From Botrytis cinerea B05.10 (Eukaryota > Ascomycota > Leotiomycetes > Helotiales > Sclerotiniaceae): a stretch of DNA of 64,000 nucleotides. Position numbers and translations under genes: made by a program. The stretch covers positions 1,922,001 to 1,986,000 of the forward strand of contig NC_037324.1 of NCBI RefSeq assembly GCF_000143535.2. Reading direction: 5' to 3'. Under the pieces are notes generated by a model. The model did not search any database and was not told the DNA's origin. It saw only the letters and a program-made list of their open reading frames with translations. How positions within the stretch are numbered: the stretch's first letter is position 1; every line of letters starts with the position of its first letter. Positions 12,154 to 25,200 of this stretch are shown one piece after another.

Positions 12154-13737
12154 TCATACAAGGCTTTCGGTACTGCTACCGCTTTTTCTGACTGGCTTTC
12201 CATTATTCACAGACATATTGTCATGCCACTTCACCTCGGTTTCCGTCCTCACTGCGATCCCCATCTGACCTTTGTTCAATCCATCCCCTTTTCCGTGACC
12301 ACTCTCCACATCAGTGACATCACTCATTTTATCATAGTCTCCTTCTATATCGCCGGCTCCAATTTCAGTAGTATGATGCGGTGTTCTCCTACTCAGTTCA
12401 TAGCCTTCTGGGCGACGGGCTGTTCTTCCCTGTCCATATCCTTCGGTAGATTTCTTTTGACTCCGCGAACGACTACTGTCTCCGAAAAGCTTGGGGATGA
12501 TGCGAACGAAGATGGGTTTAAGTGCAGGCGCACACGCGCAAACAAATGATAAGCCCACTTCAATTGTTGTAATGCAGAAAAGAAGAGAATATGTGATATC
12601 TGCAGGAGGTTTACGATCGAACGAATCGAGAAGGATAATCCGAATAATACCAATAACAACGGTTCTGTGGTAGTATGTTAGAAAAGGTCGGCTTGCCAAG
12701 AGTTATGGTTAGAAATGGACAATTCCTTACATCAGACCAAATGACAATATAGCAACAAGCATCAACTTTTGCCTTCTTGAAATCTGTAGATTGTAGACAA
12801 TCCAAGTGGGCATCAACAAAGCCAGCACGTCAGTCAAAACACTGACACTTGCGGTCCCGGTAACAAAGTTTGCAAAGTTCATGCAGACAGCTTCGGGGTA
12901 CAAGGCAGGGTACCAGTTCGCAGCGATGGGAACACAATGAAAAGCGGTAAGAAGGAATGTGACAACCATCATGATGCCATTGAAAATCAAAAGGCCAATA
13001 ATCGTGAGTCTGACATTAGATTTTTGGCCGGTGAGACGAAGCAGGAAGAGAAGGATGGATGTTTTCACGAGAGCCAAGATAGGATTGTAGATGAGTTCGG
13101 TCTGGAATAATCAGTGATAAGCAACGAGAAGTATTCGCAATAAAAACTAACTGCATAGCCATATTTTGCTCCGGGCACGGAGTCCCAGTCGGCTGGAAGA
13201 TCCCATACGTGAATACCAACATAATTGTATTCTATCACTACTTGCTGTTAGAAGAGCGCGGAAGGTGAAGTTGGTGATGAGAATGCTTTACCTTTGTATG
13301 AAGTATATGTCTCCGCCCAGTATACGATCTAGAAAGGGAGAGATTTAGTGGAAGATCCTGCAGGGCCTGCCCAGATAACAACGTCGATCAAGGCCTTAAC
13401 CGTCACATCCATGGAGTTACGAGAAAGTCTTTTGCAGAATGGCACTTCTATGGCCTGGGAAATGTGAATAAAACTCACCATAGCAAAGCAAATTACCCAA
13501 TCATCTGCGCCGGGTTAGCGACGGTTGTGTACAAAATGTTGATTCCGAAGAAGAAGAAAAGAGCACAACTAATAGCAAATACATACCTGCAGCAAAGGAT
13601 CTAGTCAAAGATCTACTGTACAATCGTAAAAAGAGGGCAACTGTCGCAATGGCCGGAAACACGAAAGTGATCGCGAACGCCTGGGCTTGACGGCTATCGT
13701 GAGGAAGATCCGCAACAGCAGCAGCACTGGTAGCCAT
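12154..13737 (-). CDS. Fungal rhodopsin-domain (Pth11-like) seven-helix membrane protein
   Basis: Six exons assembled by splice signals and frame: 13737-13587, 13504-13479, 13328-13292, 13231-13152, 13101-12731, 12664-12154; 391 residues. It belongs to the integral membrane family with the fungal rhodopsin domain, often described as putative GPCR-like or Pth11-related, with no known ligand. Seen: helix 1 AFAITFVFPAIATVALFLRL, then DDWVICFAM (the typical D-D-W of helix 2), a NYVGIHVWDLP loop, NPILALVKTSILLFLLRL, GIMMVVTFLLTAFHCVPIAANW, DVLALLMPTWIVYNLQISRRQK (the conserved P-x-W and QIS...K), and a hydrophilic C-tail of about 110 residues rich in Ser, Arg and Gly. No CFEM domain at the N-terminus. 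One donor is GTTAGT rather than GTAAGT. The 26- and 37-bp exons are why simple ORF reading fragments it. Confidence 0.88.
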
Positions 13738-16700
13738 GTTGTGGTCGGTGAGCCAGTCACAATTCCACCCTGGGGTTCATGTACAAGAAAGTGGAATGCA
13801 AATGACAATGGACCACCCTCACTGATACGATTAAGAAGAGGAACGAGAAGTGAATATCAAAAAATGGGACCGTACACGACGCGCGACGAACAGGCCATTA
13901 TATTATGATAAAGTCAATTAGCAGATGTGAATCAATGCAACCGAGGGCCCATTACCACATGGCGGTTCAAGGATTGAAAAGTTCAATGCGAAAAACAAAC
14001 CCAGTCCAAAGGATTTAGAAGGAAAGATCGAGAAAAAGCGAAAGTTAAAACGAGGTATTGGGTTTTCAACTTCACCAGGGTTTTGACAATCAACGAGTCA
14101 AATTTCATAAGATATAAAACGGACCGGCATGTTGTCTATGCTATGAAAGCTCTGATTCGCCTAATTTACCTGTATGAATACTGCTTTCCCTGATGGACCA
14201 ACGATACTGTATGTGCAACAGCAACAGTAAGGATCTTTTCGAGCTTCGTCGTACCCGAGCATTGTGACTAGGCCAAATTTGTGTTCTTTACATCCGTACC
14301 AGGAACTCGGGTAAAGAAAGGTAATCCCCGCTCCGGGTAACGCCAGGGGTGTGGAACACGGGAGAAATTCTTGTGGAGTGCTGTGCCTTTTGATTGCATC
14401 GCGGATTTGAACGTGAAGTTTGTGATTGTGTAACACAGGGCAAAAATGGGGTGAACGAGTGCCTAGAGGTTGAGGGGGCGAGGGAGGTTAGGGACGGGAC
14501 CGAGATAGCAGCCAGTAGCAATCGGTGCAAGTCCGAAATATACAAGGTGTTCCGCAGGGTGATTAAATTCAGAATCTGCAACCCCTTTCCTCCTGCATCC
14601 TTTCATTTTCGTACAGCATCTGCCGACTGTAACACTGTGCACACACATGCAGTGTGAAAAACGGATGCTGTTCGTATGGGAAGGTATCATCATCTTAATT
14701 ACCGGCACCAGCTAAGGAGGAATAAAAAGCCACAATATGTGTAGCGTAACGGCGTCGATGAAAGGCGGGGGACCTACGTCTCTTTTCTTTTTGTATGCCG
14801 ATACCATGTGTTTCTGAAGTTTGTAAGAGTAACGTTACGAGTTCTGTGCTATAAAATTGATGTTGATGTCAATGCAGCGAGTCCAGTCAATGCATTCTAC
14901 TTATGTAGCTAATTCTGTTCCTCAAAGAGACTTATTTGTAAGCGGGCTCATCGTTGAGGATAAGATACCTAGTTCTGCTTTAGAGACAATCGAAAGAGCT
15001 TAGTTGTGCAGACTTGGAGATTAAAATTTTAATCAGTCCCAGGATCTACGTAACATCTTGGCAAGTATAAGTAGCGAATTCAATCTGATGAACGCAAAGT
15101 GGTCTACTAAGTCTAAATCTTCATCAGTAAGGACTTTAAACCAATCATGTAGAGATATGTGCACTGTACAGTCGGTATTTCGTTCTTTGTGTATTCATTA
15201 TTATTGACAAAATTTCACCTCCATCGGATGATCAGCTGGGGTTGAAGTTTGTAAATGGGGCTTCCCGCTATATAGCAAAATACTACTTCTTACTAGTCGT
15301 AGGAATGGATTCGGATCGCAACTTTTTCCATATCAATCTTCGAGAACAAAATTACTCTTCAAAGCTTTAACCTTAACCCTCATTGATTTTCTCTAGTTTG
15401 AAAATTCTTTGAGTATCTATGGGTAAGCTACTGGGAATTTCCATGAAACGCACCAAAGACCCTGGTATTCAACGTTCGTACTCGCCATGAAATATCAGTC
15501 GATAAAGATCAGAGTGGATAACCCAAAAGACTTATCACTATCAGCCGTAACTAGGTAGTCCCTCGAGACTTCACACAGAACACCACTTGCTTGTGATTTT
15601 GCTCATTCTTTTATTTCTTATTGGGTATCGTGGCCGCCGATATACGGCGTCCAACAATCTCAGTAATTAACAAGCTTAACTCGAGTCTTAGCGATAGATG
15701 GGCATTGATCATTGAGAGGCCTAATGCCCTTAAGAAATGGAGGGTTGTATGTGAGAACCCTTATAGAATACAGTCTTCCATAGCAAATAGTATCATAAAT
15801 GGTTACATATTACCTAGGTAGGTCTGTTATCGTAAGATCTTACCTTGTACAAGAGCAATCTTTAAGGGTTCGAGAATCGAGACTGTAAGCGATAGACATG
15901 GTTACACAAACGAAAGGAGAAGAAAACGTGGCAATTCCGAGCCTGCGAACAATTCAAGTGGAAGACTCGTTTCGATTGTTTGATTCGTGAACTATCGATG
16001 CCCCACTGTAGTTCTGCAGCTTCGTGGAGCACTCTGTACGATTCTCTAAAATTTGATCCAAATCTGCTGATTTCTACGGCTTACTCTGCAGGTGGGGAAT
16101 AAATCTAATAGATCTTGACCACAGCACTGGAATCCTAGGCTCGTAGGCGAGCCGTTCGACAAGATAAACCACGCATGTTACCGTCGGCAGGTCAAGTGTC
16201 TCATTTAACTTTTCGACTTTGCAATCTTTTTGGCTTATTTTTCTTATTTTTCTTATTTTTCTTATTTTGATTTAAAAGATTTAAAAGATTTAAAAGATTT
16301 AACTATTAATAAACATTAAAAGTTGAAAAGTTGAATAAAACACTTGATTTATATAGTCGACTATAATATATACAATTTTATACTTTTATAGTCTCTTTTA
16401 TATAAGTGCGATTCTAGATTAATCCTAAAGTATTACTCAATTGTTCAATATGAGTAAGTTCAGAGAAATATTCCATTTTAGAATACGTCATCTAAGTTCA
16501 AGAATCATTTTATTATTATTTGCTTGTCAACTTTAAGATCTCGACTTCAATACACATTCTATTTCGTTCATTGGTCGTCCCCGGAAGAATTAATCAGTAT
16601 CCAATGATATAATAGTTTCCATATTCATGTTTGTTAGATTTTGTTATCGAATATCCACAGGGACCCATATCCTTAATCTCAATTGGCCTCTAGTTCTCTT

Positions 16701-17240
16701 ATGCAACGACCGGGTAGATCAGGGCTCAAAGTGGGCTCCTTTTCTTTCAGGTGTTTGCGCCGAGTGTACTATTGGCCATCCCCCGGCAAATCCACATTCT
16801 GTCAAAATATCCTAAGGATACACTTGATGCCGAGTTGTCCGATATTCAAACATGGCGAGATTTCAATCTAACATGAATCAATTATAGATCCTGAAATGTT
16901 AATTATTGTACTGAAGCTTTATCAAATCTAGTACTGACATAGGCTCGCACCAGAATGGGAAAGCTTCCGCCATGAGATCTCCACTATGTCTTCCCTTTTG
17001 GGAAAATATTCTTCTCAGCCACGCCGAGATCCAGATACCTAGACTTCTCTCAAGAGACAATTTTTGTTAAATAGTTAGCCCCCAATCCCATTTATTTCAG
17101 TTCACGCCTCTTTTGACCTTCCAAGTCCTGTCAAGCTCACAGATCTAGAGAAGGAAATTACTCTTGCAAATCAGGTAGTTCTCTCAAACCCTTGACACCA
17201 TCCCGCTATGTTTCGCGACTGTTACTGATAAATTATAGCC
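13738..17240. other. 3.5-kb gene-free stretch with a small repeat block
   Basis: No supported gene. Contents: promoter of the rhodopsin-domain gene on the left; at 16231-16268 a CTTATTTTT-type iteration and at 16269-16303 a GATTTAAAA iteration (four copies each); 16300-16560 is distinctly AT rich and may be an old RIP-affected insertion. At 17100-17240 lies the leader of the FAD oxidase, with possible splice signals in the 5' UTR (TCAG at 17170, GTTTCG at 17211). Confidence 0.45.
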
Positions 17241-19332
17241 ATGAAGACTTCGCCTTCTTTAGCGGCTGCCGCTGCTGTCTTGGGAGCCGTTTCAGCACAA
17301 AGCACAGTGACCTCAACTTTATCCCCGGCCACAACCACTGTTTTATCAACCGCCACACCAGCTCTTTTCAGTAATGAAGTGGTTCAATTGACTGATGGCG
17401 TTCTTGAAAACGTTGCTGCTGCCATCAACAATGAATCCATCTCATCTCTCTTCGCCTTCGACTCTGACTCCACTGCTTCGAAGAGATCGACTAGAGCCTG
17501 CAAACTTCTTCCTGGTGATAGGTTGTGGCCCATTACTTTGATTTGGGATATTTTTGACATCCTCCTCGGCGGTGCTTTGATCAAGTCCAGTCCTTTGGCC
17601 GCTGTCTGTTACCCAGAATGGCCTGAATATGATGCAGCTAAATGTGCATCTATCACAGCTGACTGGTACTTTTCAGAATTACAGTAAGGCTCACCCAAAT
17701 TGGATACATTATCGGATACTAACTTCAACACAGCGAGGCTGATCCAACTTCAATTCAATTGCCGCTCTACCAGGGTCGTACTTGCATGCCTCCTGGATTT
17801 AACTATACAGACACCTGTGAGCAAGGTGGCTACCCCAGTTATGTTGTCAACGTCACGAATGTGGCACAAATCCAACTCGCTGTCAATTTCGCAAGAAATC
17901 TTGACCTTTCCATTGTAATCAAGAACACTGGTCACGATTTTAACGGTAAAGCATCTGGCAAGGGTGCTCTTACCGTCTGGACTCATCATCTCAAAAACAA
18001 AGCCTATTTACCAAACTTTGTAGCTGCTAATGGCTATTCCGGACCTGCTATCAAGGTTGGTTCCGGTACCTTAGTTTACGAGGCCTATGAATATGCCAAG
18101 AGCTTGGGAGGTACTGTAATTGGTGGTGAAGCTGTCACTGTAGGAATGGGTGGTGGTTATATTGCTGGTGGTGGTCATTCGCCTTTGAGCAGTTTGTATG
18201 GCATGGGATCTGATCAAGTCTTGGCCATGGAAGTTGTCCTTGCCAACGGTAAATTTATCACTTGTGATTCCAAAACCAACTCCGATGTCTTCTGGATGCT
18301 TCGCGGTGGTGGTGGTAGCACCATTGGTGTTGTGACATCTCTTACCGTCAAACTTCTCCCCAAACTCGAAACTACCACAGTTACCTTCAATTTCACTGTC
18401 GCAGATACTCCCGGTAACGACTCCTTTTGGGCAGGTGTTCAAGCTTATATTGACAATGCTGAAACTTTCGTCGATGCCGGTACCTACGGATATTACTACC
18501 TTGGAGCCAGCGCCTTCGAAATCGGAACCGATGTTGGTGGTAGTGATGCTTATTATTTCCGTATGGAATCTTTCGTCGCACCAAACATGTCAGTTGCTGA
18601 GACTCAGGCACTTCTCAAGCCTTGGTTCGATGTTCTTGACAGCAACAATATCACATATAATCCTTGGTACAATCACGCTGACAACTTGTAAGTCATTCCT
18701 AGCTTTTCTGTCTTGTTCACCATCATAATTTAACCATACTAACAATCATTCCTAGCCACGATGCCTGGGTTGTTTCTTTCCCAGAAGAATATGTCGGAAC
18801 TGATATTGTCAAGACCGCTTCTCGCCTTATGCCTCGCTCTGTATTCGAGGACGACGACCTCCGCAATCAAACTTTTGCCGCTCACAAATCTGCCGTCGAG
18901 CAAGGTTTCTTCATCGCTGGCTTCCACATCTCCGGTACCGGTATTGCTGTCGACCCACCCACTGATTCTGCTGTCCTTCCTGCGTGGCGTGAAACCATCA
19001 TGCACACTATCGTCGGCGGTGAATGGGAAGCCACTAGCACCTGGGCCGAGATCGAGGTCGTTGTAAAAGCCGTTACAGCCTTCATGGATACTTTCCGTGC
19101 TATCGCTCCTGATTCCGGCTCCTATATGTCGGAAGGTGACCTTATTGAGCCTAATCAAACACAAGCCTTCTACGGTGCCAACTATGATAGACTCTATGCG
19201 ATGAAGCAACAATACGACCCCAACGGTGTATTCTTTGCTCTCACTGCTGTCGGATCCGTGGATTGGGAAATCCAGACTACTGATCCTATTCCATATAACT
19301 GGAACACCAATGGTAGACGTTGCCCAGTCTAA
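17241..19332 (+). CDS. Secreted FAD-linked oxidase, berberine-bridge-enzyme-like (VAO fold)
   Basis: Exons 17241-17683, 17734-18687, 18756-19332; 657 residues. Flavin oxidases of this family oxidise alcohols, sugars or alkaloid-like substrates with O2. A signal peptide (about residues 1-19, ending VSAQS) predicts secretion, and several N-x-T/S sites follow. The FAD-binding part holds IKNTGHDFNG (His215 expected for 8-alpha-histidyl FAD), a second flavin loop GEAVTVGMGGGYIAGGG (about 279-295), and a C-terminal BBE-type tail ending YDRLYAMKQQYDPNGVF, where N-x-x-x-F matches the family's end motif. The Cys that bicovalent members have in the second loop (C-x-T-V-G) is replaced here (EAVTVG), so only a single His link is expected. 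Neighbours give no pathway. Confidence 0.93.
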
Positions 19333-20038
19333 GGAAGATGTCTGGAAATATTGTATATAGAACCCAAAAATCGTTTGTAGATCGTTGACGAATAGATTGA
19401 TAATATTAATGATAATGAATCCTTTTCTTCAATGCCTAGCCATTTGCAACTTTGCGAGTTTTGCTGTAAATCATCACAACCTTTGAATGATCCCGCTCCT
19501 TTCAATGGAAGAGAACAAATGGTGACCAAGCAATAAATGATAAAGCTGCATCCATCTCTTCATATACGCTTTGGAGTTCTCCAGACTAGCATTTGCTAAA
19601 GTGTCTGTCAATCATTGATAGGTAATGGCAAGTCTCGGCAGAATATCCCAAACCTTTATATTGAAAGTACATTCATTTTCAACATTTTAATTGTTCTGAG
19701 AGCATAACAATTGACAACTGGATAATACTAACGACAATTGTCATATTTTATTAAGTAAGATATAATGGGGTTGATTTATACTCCAATTTGATGTAAGGTG
19801 TTCAATTCTGGCATCACATTCTTTATTTACGACACCGCGAAACCGCGAAACCGCGTTCCCTCAACTCCACCCGTACCCCTCATTCCCTTTGGTAATTAAT
19901 TATTGAACCACCACATTACCCAACACCCATATACATTCTTACCACTATTTGACTTGATATCATATTGCCATAGTTGTTCTTCTACCATTGTTCCACCAAT
20001 TTCGCAAACAATAATCAGGGCAATCTCCCATGCGCAGA
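19333..20038. other. Intergenic
   Basis: 3' flank of the oxidase and promoter of the rhodanese gene. A short CGCGAAAC iteration sits at 19834-19852. No gene seen. Confidence 0.5.
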
Positions 20039-20694
20039 ATGTCTACCATCACAATTGGAAACCTACCCCGTCTGTCCTCAAAAGCTCTCTCCGACATCCT
20101 TCTTTCTCACGCTTCGTCGAACCTGGATGCCTCTTCTAAGCCGGAGAATTTAGCTATTATTGATGTTCGTGATGATGGTACGTCTATCCCAGGCACTGTT
20201 TCTTGTCTCGAAAGCATACTGCCATTTCTTTAATCATTTCATATCACTGACTTCAATCTACTCTCGCAGATCACATAGGCGGCCATATCAAACATTCTAC
20301 CCATGTACCATCTTCCACTCTTGACTACAAGATCCCCGAATTAGTTCGGAAACTTAGAGATAAAGATACGGTTGTATTTCATTGTGCTTTGAGTCAGCAG
20401 AGAGGTCCCAGCGCTGCACTGAGATATATACGGGAAAGGGAGAGGATTATGGGCGCAGGCGCCGGCGCCGGCATGAGCGCGGGATCTGTTGGAGAAGCTA
20501 TGAAGAAGAATAGAGAGGCAGTCGAGAATAAAGCTGATGACGGGGAATGGGAGGATGTTGAAGAGGCTTCTGAAAAGAAAGAGCAAAAGGTATACGTTCT
20601 AGACCAAGGATTCGTAGGATGGCAGGAGATATATGGCGAAGATTCACGTTTGACAGAAGGATATCGGAAAGAAATCTGGGAAAACGGTTTTTGA
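20039..20694 (+). CDS. Cdc25/Acr2/Ych1-like rhodanese-domain phosphatase or arsenate reductase
   Basis: Exons 20039-20177 and 20270-20694 (GTACGT donor, CGCAG acceptor, phase 1); 187 residues from the second ATG (an in-frame ATG nine bases upstream adds MRR). The fold is a single rhodanese domain: IIDVRDDDHIGGHI, then the catalytic loop HCALSQQRG with Cys85 and Arg91, the HC-X5-R signature of Cdc25-like phosphatases and the fungal arsenate reductases Acr2 and Ych1, which share the HC..S..RGP form. Conserved closing motif VLDQGFVGW follows. Between residues about 105 and 150 is an inserted low-complexity segment (GAGAGAGMSAG, then an acidic/lysine stretch) absent from compact homologues. Cellular role is not decidable from sequence: phosphatase or arsenate reductase. 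Confidence 0.85.
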
Positions 20695-21060
20695 GATGAG
20701 ACTAAGGAATGCCACCAACCAATACCATGCAATAAACCACTTTTACGCACACATCCACGAGTCTTCGTGGCATAATACACCCACTCTTTATACTTGAAAC
20801 TGAAAGTTCTCTTTATTTGAAGGAGGGAACTTGTTTGCTATATTTAGCTCGCGGCATTCATCCAAATTATATTCCAGTCGAATTCGAAACCAGAGGTTGT
20901 AAGGTAGAAGCGGTGCTTCTACCTCGTTTGCTGGCTCTGCCCCCTCTACCTCTCTTACCAAGTTTATTTATTGCCTTCTAAATTGTTCCTTCTTCTAAGA
21001 CGGAAAGATTCTAGTTTGGAAATGTCAATCTATACTGGCTAGAGATCCTTTGCATCTAAC

Positions 21061-22276
21061 TCACACCGTTGACGAAAATACATGGCTTGTAGTTGAGTGA
21101 TTGAGATTGCTGAGAATCATTTGGCAATAGTGTGATTCATACAGAAAATTGATCGCCCGATTATCTTGTGGATTGCGCATGCCTATGGTCTTAAGCAAGT
21201 TGCCGAATTGATTAATGGGATGGGTACACTGTATACCATCCGCGAGCTGTGTAGCTGATCCCATCGGTGGTGTGCTATGATACTCGAAGGCTTGGTTCGT
21301 GAATTGAGACACCCCCCTCGAGTTTTTGACTGTTTCTCGTCCCAAAACCTCCAAGAACATCAGGAATCTAATAGGTGTCTTATCAGCTTCAAGAGTCCTC
21401 TCGAGGTGATACCGCAAGTTACCGGAAGGCTTCACATAACGTGGTCGAGGCTGTGTAACAAGGCACATATTAAAACTGTCAAGTAGTTGCTCTCTTGATA
21501 GATATCTCCCTAGTCTTGTTTAACAATTCATTATCTCTGTTCAGAGACGCTACCTTCGGATGATCAAAATCTGGCCATAATGAAAAGGCGGCATCGTCAT
21601 TCATCAATTTGTGAAACATATCAACTGCAGACTCAACAAGTGGGAGACCGTTGGCGGCAAGACAGATGAGGAATCGGAATAGGTGAAATTATGTTTGAAT
21701 CGATTTCTCCTTGTCATGCATCAATTTTATTATGGGTTTCTCTTCACTTGGAGAAAATGAAGGTCTGTATGTGTTTCTCAAAGCATCTTCATTTCCTCTT
21801 ACCACCACATCATCCGTAGAATGATAGATCACCTTGAAAACCGTGATGTTGCTAAGTTGCGCTGCCCTCTTGATCAACTTGTTATTCGGTTTGGCTGAAT
21901 CTTGTACCTTCTTCCAATATCTTTCAGATATCGGTCAAGGAAGACAATATTTATATTTGATGTCTTGAACCTAGCGACGGTCGTGATCTGTCAAAAAGTA
22001 TTATGGGATACTTAATGCGACTCGGAAGAAAGGCTTATTACCTTTTTGCTATCACGATTTACTTCAACTTCCATTCTCAGCGTAGTCGTTTCGTGATCCT
22101 CTTTTGAGAATAAACATAAAATTTCTCGTGTGCGAATTGGATCACATTCCCACAGCAAAAGAACAATATCTTGGTTTATGTTCTTGCAGTAACTAAGATA
22201 TAGAGAAACGCTTCACTCTCGTGTTATGATATTACCGTTTCCAATCCAGGCTTTCACAAAGAGCATAAGTTTTTTC
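21061..22276 (-). pseudogene. Decayed gene of unknown family
   Basis: Minus-strand segments join by good splice signals: 22276-22236 to 22192-22042 (42-bp intron, GTAAT..CTTAG) to 21987 onward (GTAATAAG..GACAG). The joined protein has clearly protein-like composition (CESLDWKRYCKNI, IVLLLWECDPIRTREIL). At about 21915-21930 the frame must shift by one to enter the next open segment, and a TAA at 21689-21691 interrupts a stretch that continues in frame (LAANGLPLVESAVDMFHKLM). A further open frame 21468-21061 may be the C-terminal part. A stop lies directly before 22276 and no start codon is identified. Family not recognised. A sequencing error could explain the shift but not the stop as well. 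Confidence 0.4.
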
Positions 22277-25200
22277 TCATCCAACTCTCAACAGTTGACC
22301 AAAAAAATTCACTTGAGAGTGACACGTTTTGTACCGGCGTAACAGTGGCCTTGAAATCCTCGGAGACTGTGTTGAGTCTTACAATTAGACTCTTTTGCGA
22401 ATGACCACGTCATTGTTCTGACATTGACCCATGGAAGCTTTAAGTTAAGGAAATGAGAAACTCCATCCCATTCACGCTCTTGAACACCGCTCAATAGCCA
22501 CGCATAAGTGTTCGCCACACTTCATGCATTTACGCGATTGCACCACTCGTAAAGACGCCGGCCAACTCAACTGCGACGTCTTCTAAATTGCAAGCCGGCA
22601 TTCAACACTCCCTCATACTCGAGAAGCTATGGAGGCGCAAATTTATCTATTATAAATATTTGGAAGAGAAACAGGAAAGTCCAGACCAACAATGTGAGGT
22701 AGGAATGGATGATCCGCGTTGAAGTCGAAGTTTGTGTAAAGAGGCCCGCATCTCTTCGCGGTCATAACTTGATAAGCGCGATGAAAGGTCTAATCGTCAA
22801 CATTTGGGGTGTGTTACGATACGGTCTAGCTTGCACCTCTATAATATCTAGACGAAAGAGGTGACACAGTGTTCCAGTTGCGGCAAAAGAGGCATGATGG
22901 CTTGTAGTTGAGTATCCTCAAAGGAATACAATGGGAAATGTTTTTGAATATCTTTTGGTGCAGCCGCATACAATGAGCTCTGTTTAAAGCGTGTAACTGC
23001 CAACCTTTGCCAGTGTGGATGATAGAACGTGTTGGATTTAGTAGAAGATAGGCCTCGATAATCCAGGGCTGCTGTATTAATTCAGATTAAGGTGAGGCTT
23101 TCCAACATATCAACGACTGGGAGTGAGAGTTTACGAACCCCCGGCAGAGAAGCACAAACAGGTGTAAAGAGTGGGACGGTGTTCTTCAATGTTCTGGTAA
23201 GATTAACCTTTGGTTAAAATACAACTTACATCTATGTTCAGAATTATTCTGAGCCGTCAACCCGCAACTGTGCCTTGGAGTCTTGCGAGTCACAATTTGG
23301 AAGTCTCGTCTTGGTAAGTAGCATCCGTTAGCTTCGCTCTCCTCATGCCACCGGTGCTTATTGCTAAGGGTTTCCAGCCAACTCAGATGTTGACCCTCAC
23401 TAACTCAAACCTTGGTGATGATGATAACATTAACATCCTGTTGTTACTCGGAGGTGTTATCGACGTCGGCTTGAAGAAGAAATTGAGAATTCCTGTGCAC
23501 ACCAACCCTACTTTCCTTGTACCAAGTCTGAGTAGTGGAGTTGAGAGTTTGTTCAAGACCGTATTTGATGCGGTGACTTCCAGAGTTTGCGGGCTTCTTC
23601 ATTCTGGCATGCAAAAAGTCATGCTGCGTTAAAGGCAAATCTTACCTTCCATAAAAAAATGCGACCTCTTTCGGTGTCCCTTTATGGACTTGGGAGGATA
23701 AGGTTCTTCTCTCACATAAATAAAGTTCCTTGAAAATCAAAGCATTTCGATCTCCCCCCTTCATTTAGCGAGTCCCGTCACCAGAATACACGACTGCAAA
23801 TTGATTTTGATCAAGCGTCGCGTAGGGCAGAAGAACGGGAATCCAGGAAAGTCTCTAGGTCAAAAGTAGAAAACGATTGAGACGTTGATGGAGCCATTGC
23901 AGTGATATTCAGTTGAAGTTGAAGATCGAGGATTGATGGAGACGACCAAGGACACTTTGTAAAATAAGAACATTCCAAAAATTGATACCCAACGTAGTCG
24001 ATCATTGAAACAATTGGATGAAATTTTGTATGTTTGTCAAAAAAGGAAATGTCTCTTAATATGTCCACGCTTAAATACTTGACAGCCAGAAGCATTTCAA
24101 ATGCCCCGGGACAAGGACTCGTTATGTTTTTGATATGCTTCACATTTATTGTCTAGAACAGTAAGATAAGAGAAGGAAGTGTCGTCCAGGCTTCGCAGAT
24201 TTGGTGTTGATCACCAATATACAAGAGCATGTGGTGTGTGTGACATGTGATTGGAGTTTGGGGTTTCGACACGAACGGGTCTCTGATAGTCGGAATTGCA
24301 CTTTGGCCATCAAACATCTGAATTGAATATCTTGAGTGCAGTCATATACTTATCACAATCAGAACACTGCATTGATACTGAATGCTGTGTTGTCGTCAAT
24401 CCATGTAGGGCTTGAGAGCTTTTAGCTAAGAGCTCTAGATGAAATGAAGAATGCATGAACAAATACGTAGATAAAGAGTCAATTGGCCAAGCGGATTTGT
24501 GTTATGGATTGAAACATATGGCCCAACTGTAAGAAAGACCCCCGAGGTTCCGTTGCCAATCATGTGTTTGCAGGTGATAATCACAATGTGCGATCCAGTC
24601 CCGTCATGTCGGTGGTCAAAAACCTTGTAGATCCACTATCGTGGGAATTCAAAATTTCCGCATTGGACCATAAAATAGGAAGGAGAGAAATTGACACGTG
24701 TTAGACATTATCATACCGAGTAGATTAGGACCCATCGGAAAAACTCGGATTGATGGATCGCAGTAATTAATGACTATTCAAAGACGCAGACCTCTCCACA
24801 TTGACTGTCAACCCCATGGGCAAGAATGGGGCGGCCTGCGTTATCTCTTGGTGTAAGAGCTAAGGTACGGAAGAGAGAATTAGGTATCGCGAGATTCCCC
24901 TCATGTACGCCGCCTCGTGAGTAACCTTGGGGAGAAATCTCACTTGGTAATCGTGATTCAGAATTTCACGAGGCATATCTTGATACAACAGCGACGGGCC
25001 GTCAATTCCTAACCCATGAGAGAATCAGGATAGATGCATTAGCCGTGAGGGGAGGCAAAAGAAAGGAGTTGAGGCAAGAACGGCAAAACGACGTACAGGA
25101 GCACTCTAACGCGATAGCACGGCCGAAGGAGGGATTAATACTTAGCGCGTGGTCACCGAGAGCTGGTCGCTGGGAGATGGCGCGAGACGCTGAGGCGGGT

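Noticed and set aside
23345..24143. Two 95-110 codon frames on opposite strands
   Set aside because: No family features, no splice partners and no start context; treated as chance.
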